From Protea cynaroides (Eukaryota > Streptophyta > Magnoliopsida > Proteales > Proteaceae), in contig CM053267.1 of NCBI GenBank assembly GCA_028583415.1, positions 27,700,902 to 27,764,901 on the forward strand: DNA of 64,000 bases. The letters run 5' to 3'. The first letter of the stretch is position 1. Each line of letters opens with the position of its first letter. The notes beneath the pieces are model-generated. The model was not told the DNA's origin, ran no database searches, and saw only the letters and a list, made by a program, of their open reading frames with translations. Positions 22,600-35,686 of this stretch are shown here, one piece after another. Both the position numbers and the translations under genes were made by a program.

Positions 22600-23100
22600 A
22601 CATCCAAAAAAAAAAAAAAGAGAAAGAAATAAAGAAAAAAAAAAGATATAGAAAAAAATACAAAAAATATAGAGGATGTTGGGAGGCATTTTCCCTTGGA
22701 GTCTGGAGGTGAGTGTGCTCATATTATTGTGCTTCACATGGAGACATTGTTTGTAGAGTTGGTGGTGAGCCTGCTCATTCTGTGAAGTGGCATTTGGGGT
22801 AATCTTTACATCCATTAAAAAAAAAGAATGAAAATCAAGAGAAAATGTGCAGAAGTGAGGATGTTGGGAGGTACTTTCCTTTGAAGTCTGGTGACGAGCT
22901 TGCTCATCTTTTTGTGCCTTACAGTGGAGGCATTTCCCCCAGGAGTTTGTGGTGAGTCTATTTGTTTTGTGAAGTGGTACTCCGAATAATAACCACATCC
23001 ATTTAGAAAAAATAAAAAAAAATGAAAGGAAAAAAAAAGTAGAAATATTCAAAGTCTGGATGTTGGGTGGCATATCCCTTTGGAGCATGTTGTGAGCCCA
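22600..23100 (+). repeat. Tandem repeat, about 2.5 units of 186-199 bp
   Basis: Units start with GATGTTGGGAGGC, GATGTTGGGAGGT and GATGTTGGGTGGC at about 22675, 22860 and 23058. Each contains GGTGAG/GTGAGC near a CTCAT box and an A-rich linker. It is non-coding. Confidence 0.7.
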
Positions 23101-24365
23101 GTTATTTGTCGTGTTTCACGGCGTTGGTTGGTCTAGATTTTCGATTATGGCTGCTACATCCCGCCTCTCCAGGAGGTGGTCTCATCGCCTTATCATTATC
23201 AGAAGATGATTTCAATTCGGCTAATAGGCTCTTTCTCCCGTCCATCAATCCGACGGATTTTCAAGAGCCTCCATCACAAAGCCCTTCTCTTCAATCAATT
23301 TTTTTATGATGTTGTCTCTTGTGAGCACGTCACTCTTTTGCAATAACAGATGCGTCAATAATCTGACTGGAATTTCTATCTGTCGTTCATTACTTCAGCG
23401 ACGTCTAAGAATTCCAAGAGCCCTTTTCTTTAAGCAGTCGTAAGTGGTGATTCTCCAGTGAGTTCATCATTCTACATTATAAACCCTCAATCTCCCAATG
23501 ATGGACCCATGTGGGCAGTCTTCTCATCAGTCCATTTGGACCTTCTAATATCGTGCTCGTCTATAGACCTAAGGGTTTTAGGCCCAGACATTGTCATGCC
23601 TGCTTTGGCATTAAGTTTATAGCTTGTTGGGATTTATTTTAATCTGAGCATCTCCGAAAGAAAAGATGTTGTTTGGTATTGTTCTTGACATTGGCGTGGG
23701 GTTGTGTCTCCTTAAGGTTGTCTTCAGTAAATGTTCAAAGATTTGCCTACTTGTCAAATTTTGTGCAGCTGTGAATTTAGACACTGGGGCAAGGTAACAC
23801 AGAAGCTTAGAGAATATATATGCGGTAGCTCTTTGTGAGCTTTAGACCATACCCTTATGCCCAAGTCCATTGGTGACACATTCATTATATTGAGACCCAG
23901 TCAGTTATTTGATCAAGTGTGGAGACATTGAGATCTATCTAGCATTTGAGAATTCAAGACATTGTCTATATCTCTATTTGAGGAAGGAATCCCCTCTCCA
24001 AGTGAGTTTCATCCAAAAGTTGATCAATTCATTTTGTCTTGCATCCCCCCAAAATTCAAAGCATTATTTTTTTATAGAACAATATGTTCAAACATTGTCA
24101 TTCCCTTAGTGTAGGAAGGACCCCTCCTCATAATCCCGTGTTTAGTCTGACCGGATTCATCCAGCTATTTGCTTCACTCGTGGTCTCATTTTTGTAGTCC
24201 TTGTGATAATTCTAAGTCTTTGATTTAATGATCATCTCAAAGTTATCAATGTCAAAATATTGGATGATTTACTCTTTGAGAATTTTTTTTCTTCTGTGCT
24301 GTGGTGAGTAAGCGTTCTAGCCTGCAGTGGCTATCAAAGTTTTGTTGTCCACTGTCGATGTGTTT
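23101..24365. other. Interior of the Tat/Ogre-like element, no gene recognised
   Basis: There are no convincing protein motifs or repeats. Short frames are scattered and interrupted. Confidence 0.5.
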
Positions 24366-24369
24366 GTCA

Positions 24370-25620
24370 GATACCTTGAGGGGTGACTCTGATCTCTGTT
24401 TACCGTCGGTGCACTCAGTCGAGTTTCCGATTGTGTTTGTCTTTGTGTTTTCAGATACCTTGAGGGGTGATTCTGATCTCTGTTTACCGTCGGAGCACTT
24501 AATCGAGTGTTTCCGATTGTGTTTGTCTTTGTGTTGTCAGATACCTTGAGGGGTGATTCTGATCTCTGTTTACCGTCGGTGCACTTAGTCGAGCGTTTCC
24601 GATTGTGTCTGTCGATATTGTCGTCAGATACCTTGAGGGGTGATTCTAATCTCTTTTTACTGTCGGTGCACTTAGTCGAGTGTTCCGATTGTGTTTGTCT
24701 TTGTGTTTGTCAGATACCTTGAGGGGTGATTCTGATCTCTGTTTACAGTCGGTGCACTTAGTCGAGTGTTCGGATTGTGTTTGTCTTTGTGTTTGTTAAA
24801 TACCTTGAGGGGTGATTCTGATCTCTGTTTACAGTCGGTGCACTTAGTCGAGTGTTTCGATTGTGTCTGTCGATGTGTTTGTCAGATATCTTGAGGGGTG
24901 ATTCTGATCTCTGTTTACCATCGGTGCACTTAGTCGAGTGTTCCGATTGTGTTTGTCTTTGTGTTTGTCAGATACCTTGAGGGGTGATTCTGATTTCTGT
25001 TTACCGTTGGGACACTTAGTCAAGTGTTCCGATTGTGTTTGTCAGATACCTTGAGGGGTGATTCTGATTTCTATTTACCGTCGGGACACTTAGTCAAGTG
25101 CTCCGTTTGTGTTTGTCAGATACCTTGAGAGGTGATTCTGATTTTTATTTACCGTCGGTGTACTTAGTCAAGTGTTTCGATTGTGTCTATCTATGTGTTT
25201 GTCAGATACCTTGAGGGGTGATTCTGATCTCTGTTTACTGTCGGTGTACTTAGTCAAGTGTTTCGATTGTGTCTGTCTATGTGTTTGTCAGATACCTTGA
25301 GGGGTGAATCTGATTTATGTTTACCGTTGGGACACTTAGTCAAGTGTTCCGATTGTGTTTGTTAGATACCTTGAGGGTGTGTTTGTTAGATACCTTGAGG
25401 GGTGATTCTGATTTCTATTTACCATCGGGACACTTAGTCAAGTGCTCCGTTTATGTTTGTCAGATACCTTGAGGGGTGATTCTGATTTCTATTTACCATC
25501 GGGACACTTAGTCAAGTGCTCCGATTGTGTTTGTCAGATACCTTGAGGGGTGATTCTGATTTCTGTTTACCGTCGGAGTACTTAGTCAAGTGATCCGATT
25601 GTGTTCGTCAGACACCTTGG
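24370..25620 (+). repeat. Tandem array of about 16 units, 73-89 bp each
   Basis: Each unit carries GATACCTTGAGGGGTGATTC, then a TGTTTACCGTCGG box, CACTTAGTCRAGTG, and a variable TGTGTTTGTC linker. Length differences lie in the linker (TTTGTGTTTG present or absent). One truncated unit is at 25363-25388. The last units degrade to GACACCTTGGCGGGT (25610-25690). Lack of a fixed-length spacer and unit similarity rule out CRISPR. Arrays of this kind are common in Tat/Ogre elements before the 3' LTR. Confidence 0.9.
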
Positions 25621-25699
25621 CGGGTATTTTGATTAGTTGTCGTCAGACACCTTGGCGGGTGATCTGGTCGTTCTTCTCGAACACCTTGGCGGGTGTTTC

Positions 25700-26100
25700 G
25701 AGCTTGTCAAAATGTCTAGTCAGATGTTTTGATTCCTATTAGAAGTCAAGCGCTCTGATCTGATCTTTCTCTCGTCAGTGCCTAGTCAGGTATGTTGATT
25801 CCTTGACGGAACATCTAGTCAGAATGTTCTGTTTCTCATCGGAATGCTTAGTCAAGCACTCCAATTTTGCTTCTTTCTTCGTCAAAACGTTTAGTCAAGT
25901 GCTCCGATCATATTCATTTTTCCTCATCAGCGCTTAGTCAGGTATGCTGATTCCTTGATGGAACATCTAGTCAGAATGTTTTGTTTCTCGTCGAAATGCT
26001 TAGTCAAGCACTCCGATTAAATTCTTTTTTCCTCGTCAGCGCCTAGTCAGGTACGCTGATTCCTCTGACGGAACATCTAGTCAAAATGTTCTGTTTCCCC
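25700..26100 (+). repeat. Second tandem array, about 3 units near 120-135 bp
   Basis: Units contain CTAGTCAGGTATGCTGATTC, GGAACATCTAGTCAGAATGT and CTTAGTCAAGCACTCCGATT. It is related to the preceding array through the CTTAGTCAAG box and follows it directly. Confidence 0.75.
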
Positions 26101-29033
26101 CTCTTTTCATTTTGTGCAATTTTCATGGACCAAAATGCGGTCTTCTCTTTTCTTCGCCCTCATTCACTTTGAATTTCGACCGAAGAAGGGCATTCTGTAA
26201 GACCCCCATTTTGGCCTATTTCTCATCAAGGGCATTTTTGTCATTTTTTGGTCTTGTTAGAATTTCCCTATCATTTTTTATTATTATGAAAAAAAATTGG
26301 AAAAATCGTTAAAAACAGAAAAAATCTAAAAAATGCGAAAAAAGGAAAAAAAAAATTGGTTGATTTAGTTTGGGCTTAGGGTTAGGCTTGTGTTTAGGAT
26401 TTAGAATAATGTGTTTGAGCTGGGTTTAGTTTAGGTTGATGTTTAAGATATAGAACAATGGGTTTGGGCTGGGTTTAGATTAGGTGTCAATAGGTATTAG
26501 GCTAATGGGCTTGGGTTTGGGCTTAGGATATTGATTAGGTAATAGGTTGTTTTTTTTATTATTTTAAAATAGTAGATTAGGTTTGGATTGAAAGGAAATC
26601 AAAGGAAAGATCTCAGCCCTTGGATTAGGGGTTAGAAAAAAAAAACCTAGACAATCAAAAAGGAGGGGACTGTTGCGGGTAGAGAGAGAGGAAGAAAGGG
26701 AAAGGCGGCAGAGAAGAGAAAAGAGAGGAGAAGAAGTAGGAGGAAGAAAGGAAAAAGGCGGAAGCAAAAGGGAGATTGGAGAAGAGGGTTTTAGGATAGA
26801 ATCTCTTCAGTTTCAGTGAGAAGAGAAGGGACGATAGAAGAATGAAGAGGGAAGGTGAATGTTGCGAGAAGAAAAAAACCTGCAAGAGAGAACTCGACGG
26901 GAAGAGAGTAAGGAAGCATACGACTGCAAGGAAAGGGGCTGTCGCAAATAGAGAAGAAAGAGAGATGGAAGGTGAGCCATGACCGCTGCTGCGAGAAGAA
27001 AACTAGAGAGGTGTGGCTACCGGATTCGCCCAAAGGGCAGCCATGGCAATAGGTCTTGTTGAAAATGGTTTGAGATTCTGGAAAAGCATAGGAAAAAATT
27101 ACCCGATTGAGTCGGGTGCTGTGCATTACGCTTGGATTGTTGATATGCTTCAACGTGCTAGACAAGCTTGAAAGGTGAGTGGTTTTATTAATTATTTTGT
27201 CTAGCTTGCTTTGGATGATGATCCACTTTGCTCTCATTCTTAACTACTACGATCTTTCCCTTGGATTTCATGCTGTAACTGCGATTCTGAGTGGTAAGTG
27301 CTTGCTTTTTAATCCATTGTTGTACCTAATTGCATTAGATGTCATATATACATGTTGTGGCAGTGTGATTATTCTTGATTGCAAGGTTCAGCATTGTTTT
27401 TACAGAATTGACTTACCAAATGTGCTTCTCTTGTTGTTTAATTTTGTTGAGATGAATAGACCTTTCCTTGCTTTTCTATAGAAATTGATCATTGATTGGT
27501 TGTTTCCATATAGTCCTCTACTGAGAATGACATTAGGAATGTGTTTAGTTTGTTCCCTTTTCTTTTCCATTTTTCTATCTTTTCTTCTCAAGATCAGATT
27601 CGGCTAGTAGGATGGATGTTCTGTTCAGGTTTGTTTCACTAGTTTTCTAATAAGGTTTTGATTCAATTAGAGTTGGTTTTTGAATAAATTGGTTTTGTTT
27701 ATTTTGTTTAGTTTTATTATGGCTTCTTGGTGACTTTAGGTTCCGGTTGCCTTTTCTTTTACATTGCAGCAACTTGATCTGATTTGGGGATTTGAAATCT
27801 TTATGTGGGGGTTAAAGTGTTTGAGTAGGATATTATTGACTGTTTTAATTTTGAAGGTTTTGTCCAAGAGGACAGGTGTCTAATGTTGAGATGAGTGCTT
27901 GACTTTGGTTTCATTTTTATGATTTGGAGAGGAGACAAATGGCATGGTTATTTAGTGTTTTCTAACCAGGCGGATGCTCATAAAGTTATAGTAATGCATT
28001 CGGCTAGGGCCTTGCTATGTTTTTTCCCCTTTTTTTCTATCTCATTGCTTGCCGTGTCTATCGAATCTTCTTGCTGAAATATATCCTTGTTGTTTATTTT
28101 GTCACTGTTGGGTTCCTTGACTAAGGGGATTTTGATCTTGGAAGCATTTTTTAAATTCAAGTTGGAGAATCCGGTTGGATCTGGTTTGACTTGGGACCAG
28201 TCCAGATCGTGTTGAGTTAATCCCTTATATCAAACTAGTCTAATTGGTTGGCATTATGGTTAAATCTGTTGGGTGGAACATACTTGGTTATGATCTTTAA
28301 ACCTGGTCTGGTTTTTGTTTGGGACTGAATCGGTTCTTTATGTTCGAATTTGGTTTGATTTTCATTCTTGGCAAATCCAAGTGGACTGGGTTGTTTCATT
28401 TCTCATAGTCAAATCTGTTTTGGTTGGAACTGAATCATGATCAAGTTTGGTTTGGCTCGAATTGGTCTTCATGGTGAAATCTGATTCAGTTTGAATTGAT
28501 TTATGTTTTGTGACCAAACCAATTTGGGCTGAGTTGACTATTCGTTTCTAAAGAGCGAATCTGGTTTAGGTTGGACCAGTTCACCTTCGATGTCAAATCT
28601 GTTTGGGCTCTATTGGCTACTCTTAATAGTCAAATCTGGTGTGTACGTGTTAAATCGGTTTATTTGTACTAGGCTGGTTCAACCCTATGATGGAGAATGC
28701 TTAATCATGATGAGTTGGTTCAACCCATGGTGGGAGTGGTTTAATGGTATTGAGTTTGTTTGGGATTTTTGTTTGGATTGGTTTAATCACACTTGTTTCA
28801 ACCTATGCTTGGTTCGGTGTGGAATTAAGCCTATTTTTATTGCTTATTGTGTTGCTGTCCACATGAGGGTGATTATTTATGGGTTCATGTTGTATATGTA
28901 TCGTGCGACTGTTGGGATCATATTTGATCTCCAACCTAGTCATCATTCATTTATCATCTGAGGGCATTTCGACTCCCATGTTTGGGAGTTGGTCTGTGGA
29001 CCAGCCACTTTCAGAATGTTAGTTTACCCTTGT

Positions 29034-29236
29034 CGAGTGCGGGGAGCTGAGGTCCGAGTACCTCTTGAGTGATGCCTTGCCGAGTGCGGGGAGTCGAGGT
29101 CCGAGTACCTCTTGAGTGATGCCTTGCCGAGTGCGGGGAGCTGAGGTCCGAGTACCTCTGAGGTCCGAGCACCTCTTGGGTGATGCCTTGCTGAGTGCGG
29201 GGAGTTGAGGTCCGAGCACCTCTTCAGTAATGCCAT
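29034..29236 (+). repeat. Tandem repeat, 47-bp unit, about 4 copies
   Basis: Units start CGAGTGCGGGGAGCTGAGG at 29034, 29081 and 29128, and a variant at 29191. The third is extended by a partial duplication of AGGTCCGAGTACCTCT. It explains the Ser/Arg/Pro-rich frames here. Confidence 0.9.
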
Positions 29237-29379
29237 GTGGGGTCCAACAGCCCGTTAACTGTTGGGAACTACATTTGACCTGATTCTCTAAAGAGATACG
29301 TAGGCAGCGGGAAGTGGAGAACTCTGAGTAGTTCACCCTTCACGCACAGTCACACGTGCTTCCTTTGTCAAGGGAGCAC

Positions 29380-29418
29380 CTCACACACAACCACAACCAC
29401 AACCACAACCACAACCCC
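29380..29418 (+). repeat. (AACCAC)n microsatellite
   Basis: ACAACCACAACCACAACCAC continues for about six units, then CCCCCAGC. Confidence 0.9.
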
Positions 29419-30032
29419 CAGCACGAAATATGTTTGGCCTGATTCCCGCCGCACAGGGATACGTAGGCGGTTTGATCTCGAGCTCGGTCATTCATTATCT
29501 GTTGTATTTTCTGTGTTATTCATTCTTTTAATTCATTATTTGTTTATTCATGATTATTTCATTTTTTTATCCATTCATTTGTTCATTGATCCATTTATTG
29601 TCTGTTGACTTGTATTTTATTTTTCAAGTCTATGTGGCGGCACCCTAAGTTAGAACAACTTAGAAACTTGGTCTAGGGCTCCCCATTTGCCTAGTTAGGC
29701 TAAATTGAACGACATGAACATACATAAGTTTCATCAATGTAGGAAAGGATAGGACAGAAGGAGACCGGTCCATTGACCGGGCGAGTTGGGTGCCTAACAC
29801 CTTCCCAACTCGTAACTTGACACTTACCCTTCTCTGGTAAGACTAGAAGCCAATCCATTGAGCATGAGTCATAGTGTCTCTCCAAGTGAGAGACCATTTA
29901 TAGGTCCTAGACCTTATCTAGGTGGCAACTCCATATTTTACTCCATCCATTGGCGTGGATGGACAAAATAACCAAGGCGAGAGCTTAATTTTGATTTCGT
30001 GAAGGATCATATGAAAATCCATTGTCCTCACA

Positions 30033-31882
30033 ATACCTTATTTTTTTTTAAAATACCAAAATACCCTTATCCTATTGAATTACCCTTTTACCCATAGTAC
30101 TATTTAAGACAACTAACCTTTTCATTCGCACTTACCTAAAAAAAATCCTTTTCATTTCTGAATAAAACCTCTGCACTTTGTCTTCCTCTAGATTCGTTCT
30201 GCAGCTTCAAATTATCCAAAAAAAAAAAGAAAAGAAAATTTTAGGGAAGAAATTTTTTCTCTATCTGCCAAAAAAATTATTTATTATTCTTCTTGGTTTT
30301 CATCCAACCACCGGAAAGGGTTCGGGTAGATACACTATACATCATAGGTGGGTAGAAACTGGTCCAAATTATTTTAAAGTCAGTGGCATGCTATGCTTGC
30401 GTTAGAAGTATTTCTTCATTCCAGGTAGAATGTGGGCATTCCCTCTAGAAAAGTAAATCCTGAGAAACATGCAGAGACACCTTTTGCACTATTGGGCAGC
30501 TCTCATTCTAAAGACCTTGAGGCCTACATGGAGAGAACAGGGAAAAGGGTAGAAAAAATGGGTCATAGTGTTTGGGAATCGGGATATGGGGGATATGTTA
30601 AACATGGAAGTTGTAGCAAATGAGATGGTCGGCCAGTTACTTTGATAATTTGATTCCTTTGCTAACATGAAAACCACAAAGAACAAAATGGGATGGCTGA
30701 GGTAGTTTGGACTGCAAAAGATAAATTAAAGAAAGAGAGATCTGCAAAAAGAAAGCAAGCGCACAAAAAAAAGGGTCCCATGAAAGCCTTGTCCCTTCTC
30801 TGATAGTATCTTGATAGTGGAACTGTGAACATACCATATGCCTCTTCCCAGTATATTAACTACTTTATTTTTCTTAGTCACATTCTCACATCTCATTGTC
30901 TCCATCAGACCATCTCCATCTCTATTTTTAGCCATTAAAAAAAATCTAAGAAAAGGAGTGAATAAGAGAGAAAAAGACTTGCTTTAAAAGATAATTAATG
31001 CTGTTCAAACTAATTAAAACGACTGTTAATTGTTATAACTTACAACCATTAGATAAAGGGGAATGATAATTAATACTGTTCAATCTAGAAACAACTGAAA
31101 AATAGAAGGGAATGGCGGTGCAGTGATCAGTCCACATCTTATAGAGTTAAGTCACAAAGTCAAAAATCTTCTGCAAGTAAATGAGGAGGAAACGCAAAGG
31201 AATCTTTGAACGTTCATTTGCCTTTCCTTTTCATGGGAAAGAGGACTTGATGGGACTCGGTCGGCAACTTCTTTTTTACTAGACGTAGAATTTAAGAAGA
31301 AAGATTAGGTTCAGGAAATGGGGATGGGAGAATTGAATTTCACATGTTTGAATTCAATATTGACACTTCATATCAGCACCACCACCACTGCACTCCATTA
31401 TAGCTAGCAGAATATAGAGCGATGAGATTGATTAAGTACAGGAATTAGATTCTTACATAGGAAAGTGGAGACTGGCTTTCTCCATGGAAGGGAGGGAGAC
31501 CTGATCTCTCTCTAGAGGTTCCTCAAGAGTCACAGTTCAGAACCTTTAGGTTCAAGCTAGCTTTGACCTTTCTATCTATGTGAAAGGAGATTATCTTTTT
31601 CTCTTGTACAAAAGGAATACCCATAAGAATAACAATTGAATATGATGAGCTGCAAAGTGTAATGAGAGAGAGAGAGCGAGAGAGAGAGAGAGATGATACA
31701 ATCACTACTTCTTGGGACAGCTATTTGTAAATAATAATCCTAAATCAAAATTCGAATCTAATATTGAAGTGGATCTATCATCTTTGTATGTGGATGGAAC
31801 TTTTTGACCATTTTTAATTAGAGCTGAGTGTTTTCATTCAAATTTCACATCCATTTGGCAATCTATAAGAAAATGAAGAACC
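30033..31882. repeat. Block A, copy 2 (inverted)
   Basis: Reverse complement of 17683-19550, including the region around the CT/GA microsatellite, with scattered substitutions and small indels. It joins the end of the Tat/Ogre-like LTR at 30032 and the gag-only element at 31883, the mirror of the left side. Confidence 0.9.
30425..30623 (+). pseudogene. Exon-like frame of an unrecognised host gene (block A copy 2)
   Basis: It has the same length and frame as 18964-19162, after a TATTTCTTCATTCCAG acceptor and with a TGA end. Differences from copy 1 include R-K for G-I early and G-Y for R-Y in the W-E-S-G-Y-G-G-Y stretch. No upstream exon was recognised. Family unknown. Confidence 0.5.
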
Positions 31883-33399
31883 TGATGAACTTGATATGAC
31901 ACTGAGAGGGGGGGGTGAATCAGTCCATTGATGCACAGAGAAGAGGTAGTTGGTGATAGATCACTCCCACAAGGCACGAAATCCTAGAAATCTTTCTCTC
32001 TAACTTCAAAATTCTCTTTTCAATTTTTTTTGGCTCCCAACGGCGCCCAATGAATAGAGTATCAAAAAATATGGAAACTGCAACTTGAACGGACCGATTT
32101 GGAGCTCGGATGAAGAAGTTATGGCGGTTTGAAGTTTCAACCAATCAGAAAATTCAAAATAGAATCTTTCGGAGGCATACCTTACGCCTGCGCTACACGG
32201 AATCGCTGCCGCCTTATGCGTTGTCGCATTCTGATTGTCGCTCAAGGGATCTGCATAAATAACCGTCGGATAAGCCTTTAAAAGGCGGGATTATAAATGA
32301 ACCGCTGGATCTGCATCAATCGCGTCAAGCGCGATCGGCTTCAATCGCAACCGCAAGATCTGGATCAACCGCGGCGTAGTACCACGCATGCGCCACACGA
32401 AATCAAGATAGTACTCCATGCAACAGAGACCATTGTCATAACCTGCATCCAACCAATCCAAAAGCGCGCGATGGAATCTCGACGCGTCGGCTCCGATACA
32501 CTCAAGCCCGCCATGATCTGGGCAATTCAAAGTGGATCTTGACGACGTGGCTCAAATCCAGCCGTCCAATCGGTTTTTTTTCTCATTTATTGTAATTACA
32601 GCATTAATCTTCAACTTCTGATAATTGCAAATAGGTCCCTCAACTATAATACGGTTTTCCCTGTAACACATATACTCACCGAGAGCTCCTATTTTTGCCA
32701 TTTTTCGACCGTTTCGATGAGAATCGCGATATCTCCATCATCTGAAGTCGGAATTGAGAGATTCAAGTTGCGTTGGAAAGATAACTCGACGCTCTACATC
32801 TTTCCAATGCCGGATCTCCATGAACCTGCTGCGGGACCTACCAAAAATAGGCCCAAAGTTAAAAGTCTATCAAACCTTGGAATTTGAACCCGAAACTTTG
32901 CGTGCATGCATGCCAAGCGCCGTGGGCTGCCGTGTTGGCATATCACCTTCCCACCACACCCGTGGGTCCCACTCACATTTTTTCTCTCCTCTTTCTCTCT
33001 CCAATTTCTCTCTATACAATCTCTCTCTTCATTCTCTCTTCATTTTTCATGCTTCAGAAGATCTTCATTTAATGCTTCAAGATGCCGCAACACTACCTCA
33101 TCATGAAAAACTCGGACACATCATCAGAAAGCTGTGCCACATCACCAGTGGGGTCCACAGACACTCTCTCTCATCAAACTTGATGTAGAATGTCATTTAA
33201 CTCGCTGCAAGCCATCTGAGACACACTATAAGAGATATAAAACACTGTAAAACACACATGCGAGGTTGCCACATCTATGCCACTGCACTGACACTCTCTC
33301 TCCTACACTGATACTCTCTCTCCTCATTTCTTGGACTGAATGCTCACAAACACTGTCACATCAGCCAAGTTGCCAACAATGACAACATAAAGTCCAACA
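31883..33399 (-). repeat. 3' LTR of copy 2, with an internal deletion of about 755 bp
   Basis: The ends are normal (TGTTGGACTT at 33399, TTCATCA at 31883), but it is 1517 bp instead of about 2.29 kb. At about 31922 sequence near the LTR end jumps to the part that in the 5' LTR lies near 36465. Only 1-3 nt of shared sequence is at the junction. Confidence 0.85.
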
Positions 33400-34159
33400 A
33401 TCTCCTCCTTTGGAATTATTGACAACTCACTCTGCACATGAGATCTTTCTCCCCCTTGACAACAAATACAAAGGGACATGCCACATAGGAGTGCCCACCG
33501 CATCTATCCAATCCTATGGGCCAAAAAAATAATAAACAATTATATCAACACATAATGACATCACCAGACTCCCCCTGAGTCTAACATAAGGAGATGAAGG
33601 ATAACAAACATATGCATACACCACTCAATATGTAAATACCAAAGTACTCCCCCTAAGTCCATCATAGGGAGTAAAAAGGATATAACAAATACACATCGCT
33701 CCCCCTATCACTGGTGCAAAGAAGGCCACACTCTGACACTGTCATGGATGACTGTAGTAATTATTTCTGATAACATATTAATGCAAAGAAGTATTTCTAA
33801 CTACCATACTCTGATTGACATAACATTGCTCATCTGATGTCTGCTCCACCAAGATGCAATAACACAAGAAATTATACCATTCACCTGATGATTCCAAGCA
33901 CTTACACTCTTCTGCAATCAACAGAGTCTGTCTGGGGGAAAAATGAACATGTAGTAAGCTCCCCCTCTCCATGTGCACCTCAGTGCACCTAGTGCCTAGG
34001 AGGTGTGTTCCCTCTCACACCCAACTTGGGTGGTATAGGGGTGTAAGTGTTTCAATGTGCCTTTCTCTCCACACTGCATGACCATTCACCTTGGCCCTTT
34101 GTTTAGGCTTCTCCACAGACGCTCTTTTCTGACAATGCCTGTCAACTAGCTCAACCACA

Positions 34160-35622
34160 GTCCTCTATCTCTGTCTAACCACACCGACTGAAGACTGCTC
34201 TACTGTCTTCTTTCTCCATACACTGTATAAAGCCATATGAGACTGATCATTGAACTGAGACCACTCCTTTGCATGTTTTCTGAATTGGATTCTTGAACCT
34301 CTTCTTTTTCTAGTTCTAGAAAGCAAATAATCTCTCTCTGCTTGAGCAAGCTGGGGGGTGAGCACTACCTTGCATCGCTTGGCCCAATGCCCAAGTGTAT
34401 GGCATCTAAGGCACTCAACTGGCCTCATCTGGGGTGATGTGGATGTCTTCCTCCCATAATTACTAACACAAAATCTGGATGTGCAATTTGCACTCCTATG
34501 CCCATACCCATTGCATCTGTGACAATATCCATGAAAATGTGACTGTCTTACAAGGGAATATCTGTGCCAACTAGGTGTGGGTCCATGCCTCATGGTGTGT
34601 ACTACATGTTTCTGTTGGAAAACCTGCTGCCTGTGCCTTTGATGACTGGACCTACTGAATCTACTCTGCAGAAATGGTCTCTGCTGATGAATTCTATCAA
34701 TCCTGACACTCTGCATACTTTCTGTCTTCCCTGTCTAAGCTCTTTGCTGATAAACACCTCTACACTGTGTCTGGTGTGATGAAGGTCTTGCATCACTGTG
34801 CCTCTGCACTCTCATCCTCTGTCTCATACTTTGGGTCTTTATCTGTGATTTGCGTGAGCTTTGTCTTTGTGGCCTACTAGATGTCTCAACATGCTCTATA
34901 GTAGAATCAAAACTGATGGTGGATGGACTTTGACAATTTTCACTCTGAGTTGTACATCTGGTGATCTGCTCAACCACTGGTGGGATGCAACTCTGGCTCA
35001 TTTGCACCTCTATCAACTGAGTTCTCAACGTAGTGATCTCCCTCTCAAGATCCCTACACATCTCATCTCTACTGATGAGCTGAGCCTCTAAAACTGTAAT
35101 GACAAAGCTAAAGTCCTTTAATTGTGTCTTCAAAATTGAAATAGTCTCATTTGTACTATGAATGTCACAAGATACAACTGTGAGTCTCTCTCTCTCTCAA
35201 GTCTTAAGTCATCTTGTGCTGCTCTCAACTCTCTAATAAAATATTTTCTCTGGTACAAGATCCTCCATTCGGACAATAGAGCACTCATCTGAACTCCCAT
35301 TATCTACCTCTGAAGTGGAATCAATGTCTAGTGATGCATGAGCTTTAAAGGGAGACTCATCTCCATATAAACTCTGTATTCTATCCCATATTGTCATTGC
35401 TGTCTCGCATCCCCTAACTTGGACTTTCACACAATCTCCCAATCCATCCTTGATTGCATTCTTAGCTGTAGACTCATACAGGGCATCCACCTTCCCAGTA
35501 CAAACTGCTTGCCACACATCAAAGCCAAGAGAACCTATATAATTCTCCATCCTCCACTTTCAGATCACAAATTCATTTCCATCAAAAAGTGGGGGCTTGC
35601 AAAAATCATCCCATGTAGACAT
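34160..35622 (-). pseudogene. Gag-like protein, broken (copy 2)
   Basis: The start is at 35622 (M-S-T-W-D-D-F). Open pieces are 35550-35233 (N-terminal gag domain), 35133-34735 (coiled coil and basic region) and 34716-34165 (two CCHC knuckles and a basic tail: F-H-G-Y-C-H-R-C-N-G-Y-G-H, then C-L-R-C-H-T-L-G-H-W). The C-terminal piece is the longest intact stretch with both knuckles among the three copies. Frameshifts separate the pieces. Confidence 0.85.
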
Positions 35623-35672
35623 GTTTGCTCCCTGATCACTCAGCTGCTGATCAAGCTGTCACTGAGCCTGGC

Positions 35673-35684
35673 GCTCTGATACCA
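35673..35684 (-). other. Primer binding site, copy 2
   Basis: The minus strand reads TGGTATCAGAGC, 2-3 nt from the LTR end at 35687. Confidence 0.9.
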
Positions 35685-35686
35685 AT

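Larger units (their letters stand above)
19793..30032 (+). mobile_element. Degenerate Tat/Ogre-like Ty3/gypsy element (loop of the inverted duplication)
   Basis: It begins with a 229-bp remnant of its 5' LTR, then a primer site, about 6 kb of decayed interior with integrase traces, and a probable 3.8-kb 3' LTR. GATACGTAGGCAG-like motifs near the LTR end (29294-29310, 29458-29470) and the TGGCGACT primer site are features I associate with the Tat/Ogre lineage. gag, protease and RT are not recognisable. It contains several tandem arrays. Confidence 0.7.
26196..30032 (+). repeat. Probable 3' LTR of the Tat/Ogre-like element, about 3.8 kb
   Basis: It begins TGTAAGACCCCCATTTTGG after a purine-rich GAAGAAGGG and ends TGTCCTCACA at 30032. 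Only its last 229 bp can be checked, because the 5' LTR retains just that part (19793-20021). Inside are a degenerate GGTTTG/AATTGG-rich stretch (28180-28760), a 47-bp tandem repeat, an AACCAC run and two ACGTAGGC motifs. The start is less certain than the end. Confidence 0.55.

Noticed and set aside
24301..24722. Frames with repeated S-D-T-L-R-G-D-S-D
   Set aside because: They come from the 73-89 bp tandem array. There is no start context, and the frames shift between units.
24370..25620. Possible CRISPR-like array
   Set aside because: Units are long and similar throughout, with no unique fixed-length spacers, and they sit in a plant retrotransposon.
29019..29336. Ser/Arg/Pro frames on the minus strand
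   Set aside because: They translate a 47-bp tandem repeat within the Tat/Ogre-like LTR.
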